From positions 1 through 64,000 of the forward strand of contig CANJLD010000015.1 in NCBI GenBank assembly GCA_947475165.1: a DNA stretch of 64,000 nucleotides, read 5' to 3'. Below are positions 60,491-64,000 of the stretch, in pieces (position 1 is the stretch's first letter; every line of letters starts with the position of its first letter). The position numbers and the translations under genes were made by a program. Under the pieces are notes generated by a model. The model saw only the letters and a list, made by a program, of their open reading frames with translations. It did not search any database and was not told where the DNA came from. This stretch comes from Bacteroidota bacterium (GTDB lineage: Bacteria > Bacteroidota > Bacteroidia > Chitinophagales > LD1).

Positions 60491-63013
60491 GAAACTTGGC
60501 TTCAAAATAAACTTTACTCCCCAATTCTGTCCTCCGGTATTGCGGTAAGTGGCGCGCCACAGAAAATCTACGCGGAAGAGGTAAGCAATGTTTTCAATTC
60601 CAAAACCTACTTCCACATAAGGCACCGGTGCCGGTGAAGTAAGCCCAGCGGGAACGGTAAGCACTCCCGAATTCTTCTTACTGAAATTTCCAATCAAACT
60701 TTTAAAGATGATGACTTCGCGTAGCTTCAGTTTGTTGAAGCCCGGAATTTTGTTGAAGAAAAATCCGTTGAAGTGATGCTCTATCCAAAGCTGTGCGTAT
60801 TGGTCGGTTACAAACTCAAAATCGCGCAAGAGGTTATAGTTGAATTTATCTAACAGTATTCCCAGATTTCCTTGAGTAAGATAAGCAGCGGTGTAAGGCA
60901 CTCTGCCAAAAATCTTACCGGCTTTAAAAGAGTAATTAGTAAACCCGATAGCAGAAAACAACCGTTGCTTGAGTGTAAACTGAAGGTTGTGATAATTGAA
61001 ATGGTCGCCTTGAATATTTGCAATACCCGCCACATAGCGCAACATCACCACCGGATGTTTAGTGGTGGCGAAGTACCGGTAAAACACACCGGTAGTAAAT
61101 AAAGTTTTAGGCGAGTAGCGCGCATCTACCATAAACTCGGTTACATTAAAATTAGGTACCGGTGTAAGAATTCCGTTTTCGTAATGCGAAAAATCTGACA
61201 CCCCCGGCACATCATAGAATGTTTTTTCGTTCATGCCTATGATAGTAGAAAAATCTTTCATCCAGTCCTTTTCATAATTCACATTGAACTCGCGCACCTT
61301 CATGGCCTTGCTAAGTACCTTGCCGCTGATAAGTGTAACAATGTTATCGAAGGTCAAAAGCGTTTGGCTTTCATCCTGACCGGCTACTTTTATATCGTAC
61401 CGGTAGTAAGCTTCGAGCGATTGCCACCTTTCGTTTTTACGCGGAAGATTAATACGCATTAAGGCGAGGTACTTCCAGTCTCTGTCTTTAAAGCCGTAAG
61501 CAGCGTAAGTGGTAAAGTAAAACGTTCTGAAAAAATTGTTGACCGGTGTGCCGCGTTTAAAAAACCGTGGATTGGTTTCAAAACCAAATCGCGCACGCCA
61601 GCCTTCTATATTATTCTTGCTGGCAAAGTTCAATACGCGTCCTATACTCAGCGGGCCTGCATCGGCAAAAGCAGTAGTAAAGAAAACACCGAACCACTGA
61701 TACGCTTTCCATGCAGGAACTTTTTTAATAGTATCGGATATGACAAAAACCTGTTCCTGTGTTTTACTGAGAGGAGAGAAGCGGACGGTGTCCCAATATG
61801 TTTTGCTGCGTGTTCTCGCACTGTCTAACAAAATCCGTTCTTCCGGTCCGGCAAAAATGGTGTCAGCGAAAAGAATATTCGTGTCGAAATTTTTCTTCTC
61901 TACCAATTTCTGTATAAATAAACCCAGCCTGTTTTTCTTCTTAAATAGCGAACCTACCGAGTTCATTTCTTCGCGGCTCTTCATCCAGTATTTACCGTTC
62001 ACTAAAGTGAAATCAATTTTTGCATCGTATTCATTAACGAAATTCAGATTCGCTTTTTCATTCGGGCGAAACTGAATATAACGGATAGCCCAGGTAGCGG
62101 AATCAATCCAAGCGTAACCTTTCAGCGCCAAATCTTCTTTTGTTTTTCCAACGAAATGCAGTTTGTAAGAAATCCTTCCGTCAAGCTTGGCCGTATCAGT
62201 CAAATAGAAATAGTAGGAGCCTAAACCAATAGGCGCGAAGGGCGCGCTGAAATACGTTCGGGCAAAATAATACAGATTGTTATACGGGTCGGTTTCCTGA
62301 AACTCCACATCTACTAAACGGTAAATGGAAGGGTTATCAATACCGGTCATCTTTTCTCCCTTCACAAAAACCCGTTCCTGCTTTCGCGGGTGCGAACGGA
62401 AATACACATCGCTCACCGTTTCTTTAATTACACCGGGGATATACATGCTGCCGGTTTCGGTGGTGTCTTTGTTTTCAAAAGCAAACCGGAAAGGTTTGAA
62501 CAAAAAGAAATTTTGAAACTTCTGTCCGGGATTCAACAGCGAAATCTGGAACCGGTCGTAGCTTTCGTATTTGTAACTCACGAAATTATTCTCGCGGTTC
62601 TGGTCTTTATGTTTAAGCACCTGATAAAAAACATAATTAGCGGTAGTATCAATTACGCGCTTTTTTTTCTTTCCGGCTTTTACGGTAATCTCTGTCAGCT
62701 TTAATTCGTCAGAACCCATCGCTATATTCAATTCCAACATGCCACCTCGTTTAATCGCAACGTTTCTGGTGCGGTAACCGATGGAAGAGAAAACAATGGA
62801 ATCTATTTTTTCAGTAGTGCGCAACCGGTATTCTCCTTTCGGGTCGGTCATTGCTGCACGCGGAACCCCGCCATACAAACGAACGTTTGCGTAAGGTATA
62901 GGTTCTTTGGTGGCAGCGTCCGTTACTTTTCCAAAAATTTCTGTTACTACTTGTGCATCAGAAATTCCTGTAAGAAGAATGAAAAAGAAGAAGAGAAATT
63001 TTTGGACCCTCAT
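60488..63013 (-). CDS. DUF5686 / carboxypeptidase-regulatory-like outer-membrane protein
   Basis: An 841-residue exported protein: signal peptide (to about 21), an N-terminal CarboxypepD_reg-like domain (about 25-100, GKVTDAATKEPIPYANVRLYG), a linker and a large beta-rich DUF5686 region (about 130-841) typical of Bacteroidota outer-membrane proteins. It ends in Phe (KPSF), as many barrels do. No TonB plug domain is seen. The function is unknown; these proteins are often coded singly. A canonical TATTTTTG box is 17 nt before the ATG. Confidence 0.87.
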   Translation of the reverse strand: MRVQKFLFFFFILLTGISDAQVVTEIFGKVTDAATKEPIPYANVRLYGGVPRAAMTDPKGEYRLRTTEKIDSIVFSSIGYRTRNVAIKRGGMLELNIAMGSDELKLTEITVKAGKKKKRVIDTTANYVFYQVLKHKDQNRENNFVSYKYESYDRFQISLLNPGQKFQNFFLFKPFRFAFENKDTTETGSMYIPGVIKETVSDVYFRSHPRKQERVFVKGEKMTGIDNPSIYRLVDVEFQETDPYNNLYYFARTYFSAPFAPIGLGSYYFYLTDTAKLDGRISYKLHFVGKTKEDLALKGYAWIDSATWAIRYIQFRPNEKANLNFVNEYDAKIDFTLVNGKYWMKSREEMNSVGSLFKKKNRLGLFIQKLVEKKNFDTNILFADTIFAGPEERILLDSARTRSKTYWDTVRFSPLSKTQEQVFVISDTIKKVPAWKAYQWFGVFFTTAFADAGPLSIGRVLNFASKNNIEGWRARFGFETNPRFFKRGTPVNNFFRTFYFTTYAAYGFKDRDWKYLALMRINLPRKNERWQSLEAYYRYDIKVAGQDESQTLLTFDNIVTLISGKVLSKAMKVREFNVNYEKDWMKDFSTIIGMNEKTFYDVPGVSDFSHYENGILTPVPNFNVTEFMVDARYSPKTLFTTGVFYRYFATTKHPVVMLRYVAGIANIQGDHFNYHNLQFTLKQRLFSAIGFTNYSFKAGKIFGRVPYTAAYLTQGNLGILLDKFNYNLLRDFEFVTDQYAQLWIEHHFNGFFFNKIPGFNKLKLREVIIFKSLIGNFSKKNSGVLTVPAGLTSPAPVPYVEVGFGIENIAYLFRVDFLWRATYRNTGGQNWGVKFILKPSF

Positions 63014-63030
63014 TAAATTTTAGCGAGCGG

Positions 63031-63038
63031 CAAAAATA
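63031..63038 (-). promoter_or_regulatory. Probable -7 box of the DUF5686 gene
   Basis: TATTTTTG on the minus strand, 17 nt before the ATG, matches the TAnnTTTG consensus exactly. No clear -33 element. Confidence 0.4.
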
Positions 63039-63070
63039 GAAGAATAAGTGAGGGAGAATTCGTGAGCCGG

Positions 63071-63733
63071 CTATACATTCAGGTAGCGCATCAGCGAATC
63101 GTAGCGCACTTTCAAATCTTCGGTGTACTCGGTATCGTTATGAATGGCTTTTACTTCGTATTCGTAACGTTCGAATGCAGCTACAATTGCAGAAACTTCC
63201 GTAGTGTTTAGCTTGATGGTGATTTCTGCCTTTTGTTCCTGCTGATTAATGTTGGTATACAAACAAAGAATTTCTGCTTCGTTATCTTCTACAATGCGCG
63301 CTACTTCGCTCATCAAATAATCTTTCACCGGTATTTCCAGTTCCAGAATTCCACCGGCATCTTTTACTGAATTGAGAATGGCAAAGGCACGCAAACAACT
63401 TTCGGCAGAGATTAAACCGAGGTAGCGATGGTCTTCATCTATAACCGGCACCACGCGCACATTGAATTCCAACGCGGCTTTCATTACATCAAAAATGTGA
63501 GCGGTATCTTTTACAAAAGGCTTACGAAATGTTTGTGTAAAATTCTTCAGCGGGTTGCTCAAGTGCTTGATGTTGATGATATCTTCCATCGTCACCAGTC
63601 CGATATAGCTGTTGCCATCAACTACGGGCAGCTGGCTCACGTTGTATTCGTGCATGGCCAGCATGACCTGTTCACCACTGTCATCTAAGTGCAGTGGTGG
63701 AATTGAATCTGATATGAGTTCGGGTGCTATCAT
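63071..63733 (-). CDS. CBS domain pair protein
   Basis: The 220-residue cytoplasmic protein has two CBS motifs (about 1-60 and 65-130; SQLPVVDGNSYIGLVTMEDI, VRVVPVIDEDHRYLGLISAE) and a C-terminal region of about 80 residues with ACT-like character (EVARIVEDNEAEILCLYTNINQQE). It probably senses an adenine nucleotide. No enzyme domain is attached. Confidence 0.88.
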   Translation of the reverse strand: MIAPELISDSIPPLHLDDSGEQVMLAMHEYNVSQLPVVDGNSYIGLVTMEDIINIKHLSNPLKNFTQTFRKPFVKDTAHIFDVMKAALEFNVRVVPVIDEDHRYLGLISAESCLRAFAILNSVKDAGGILELEIPVKDYLMSEVARIVEDNEAEILCLYTNINQQEQKAEITIKLNTTEVSAIVAAFERYEYEVKAIHNDTEYTEDLKVRYDSLMRYLNV

Positions 63734-63844
63734 AAGCTTATATAAGGTTAGACGAATTAATTTCCCAATTGGTTGAGCCCGGCTACTGTTATTCTTTGTT
63801 TTTTACAATTCTATGACAATTCTCGTTCCCTAAAAGAAATTTTA

Positions 63845-63902
63845 GCCACGAATTGCACGAATTAACAGGATTTGCATGTATTCAATTCGTGAAATTAGTG
63901 GC
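63845..63902. repeat. Inverted repeat (gccacgaatt type), copy 2
   Basis: Arms gccacgaattgcacgaatt and aattcgtgaaattagtggc, imperfect reverse complements, the same family as 47601-47659. Confidence 0.7.
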
Positions 63903-63911
63903 ATGTATGGA

Positions 63912-64000
63912 TTAGTTTTTTGATAAAAAGGTTTCTAAAATTTTATTGAATTCTTCCGGTTGTTCCATCATAGCGGCATGTCCGCATTTTTCAATAATGC
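63912..64000 (-). CDS. C-terminus of an alpha/beta hydrolase (gene continues beyond the window)
   Basis: The last 28 codons are visible: IIEKCGHAAMMEQPEEFNKI, then LETFLSKN and a stop at 63914-63912. The pattern GHAAMMEQPEEFN is the end of an alpha/beta hydrolase, with the catalytic His in CGH. The start lies outside the window, and no function can be given. Confidence 0.7.
   Translation of the reverse strand, partial: IIEKCGHAAMMEQPEEFNKILETFLSKN

Overview
The window looks like chromosomal DNA of a member of the Bacteroidota, probably near Chitinophagia or Sphingobacteriia, though it cannot be placed more precisely from this sequence. The evidence is five secreted proteins with C-terminal type IX secretion (T9SS, type A) sorting domains, Bacteroidota-type families (DUF4290, DUF5686, DUF5777, a MurA with Asp in place of the catalytic Cys), and promoter boxes of the TAnnTTTG/TAnnTTCG kind instead of TATAAT. 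No rRNA, tRNA, prophage or conventional CRISPR array was seen.

Layout. 1-10.2 kb: the 5' part of uvrA, a small unknown gene, a seven-repeat T9SS propeller protein, a 1 kb non-coding region with a structured repeat and a 21-bp tandem array, an unknown cytoplasmic protein, a cytochrome P450, and a gene of unknown function split in two by a frameshift at an A8 run. 10.3-23.5 kb: housekeeping genes (uvrD/pcrA, DUF4290, murA, grpE-dnaJ, a two-gene ABC exporter) and three nucleotide-sugar genes (rmlA, an extended SDR, galE). 24.0-26.9 kb: an accessory region with a second 21-bp array, a second copy of the structured repeat, a long IS630-like transposase and REP-like repeats. 26.9-37.2 kb: a Na+/solute symporter, a LOG-family protein, an M23 peptidase, then an extracytoplasmic redox-like set (heme-binding copper monooxygenase-like T9SS protein, peroxiredoxin, two CX4CH proteins, YceI, DUF5777), a third 21-bp array and hsp20. 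37.3-50 kb: pdxA, a leucyl aminopeptidase, rsmA, a 2-hydroxyacid dehydrogenase, a moxR ATPase, a four-gene cluster of periplasmic folding factors, rlmD and apaG. 50-64 kb: gmk-yicC, an EamA transporter, acpP, a scramblase-like protein, an MFS transporter with ctaA, two T9SS hydrolases, nadK, a DUF5686 protein, a CBS protein and the tail of an alpha/beta hydrolase.

The most unusual content is non-coding. Three arrays of about 15 units with a strict 21-bp period lie in intergenic DNA. Two of them sit on the same side of copies of a ~285-bp element that folds into three hairpins, and the stems of those hairpins differ between copies by compensating changes. Separately, short arrays of a 7-bp unit recur at gene boundaries, often containing the start or stop codon (murA, galE, pdxA, nadK, ctaA, a parvulin gene), and one lies inside the ctaA reading frame. 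Several genes have a promoter-like box ending only 4-6 nt before the start codon, suggesting leaderless or nearly leaderless mRNAs.
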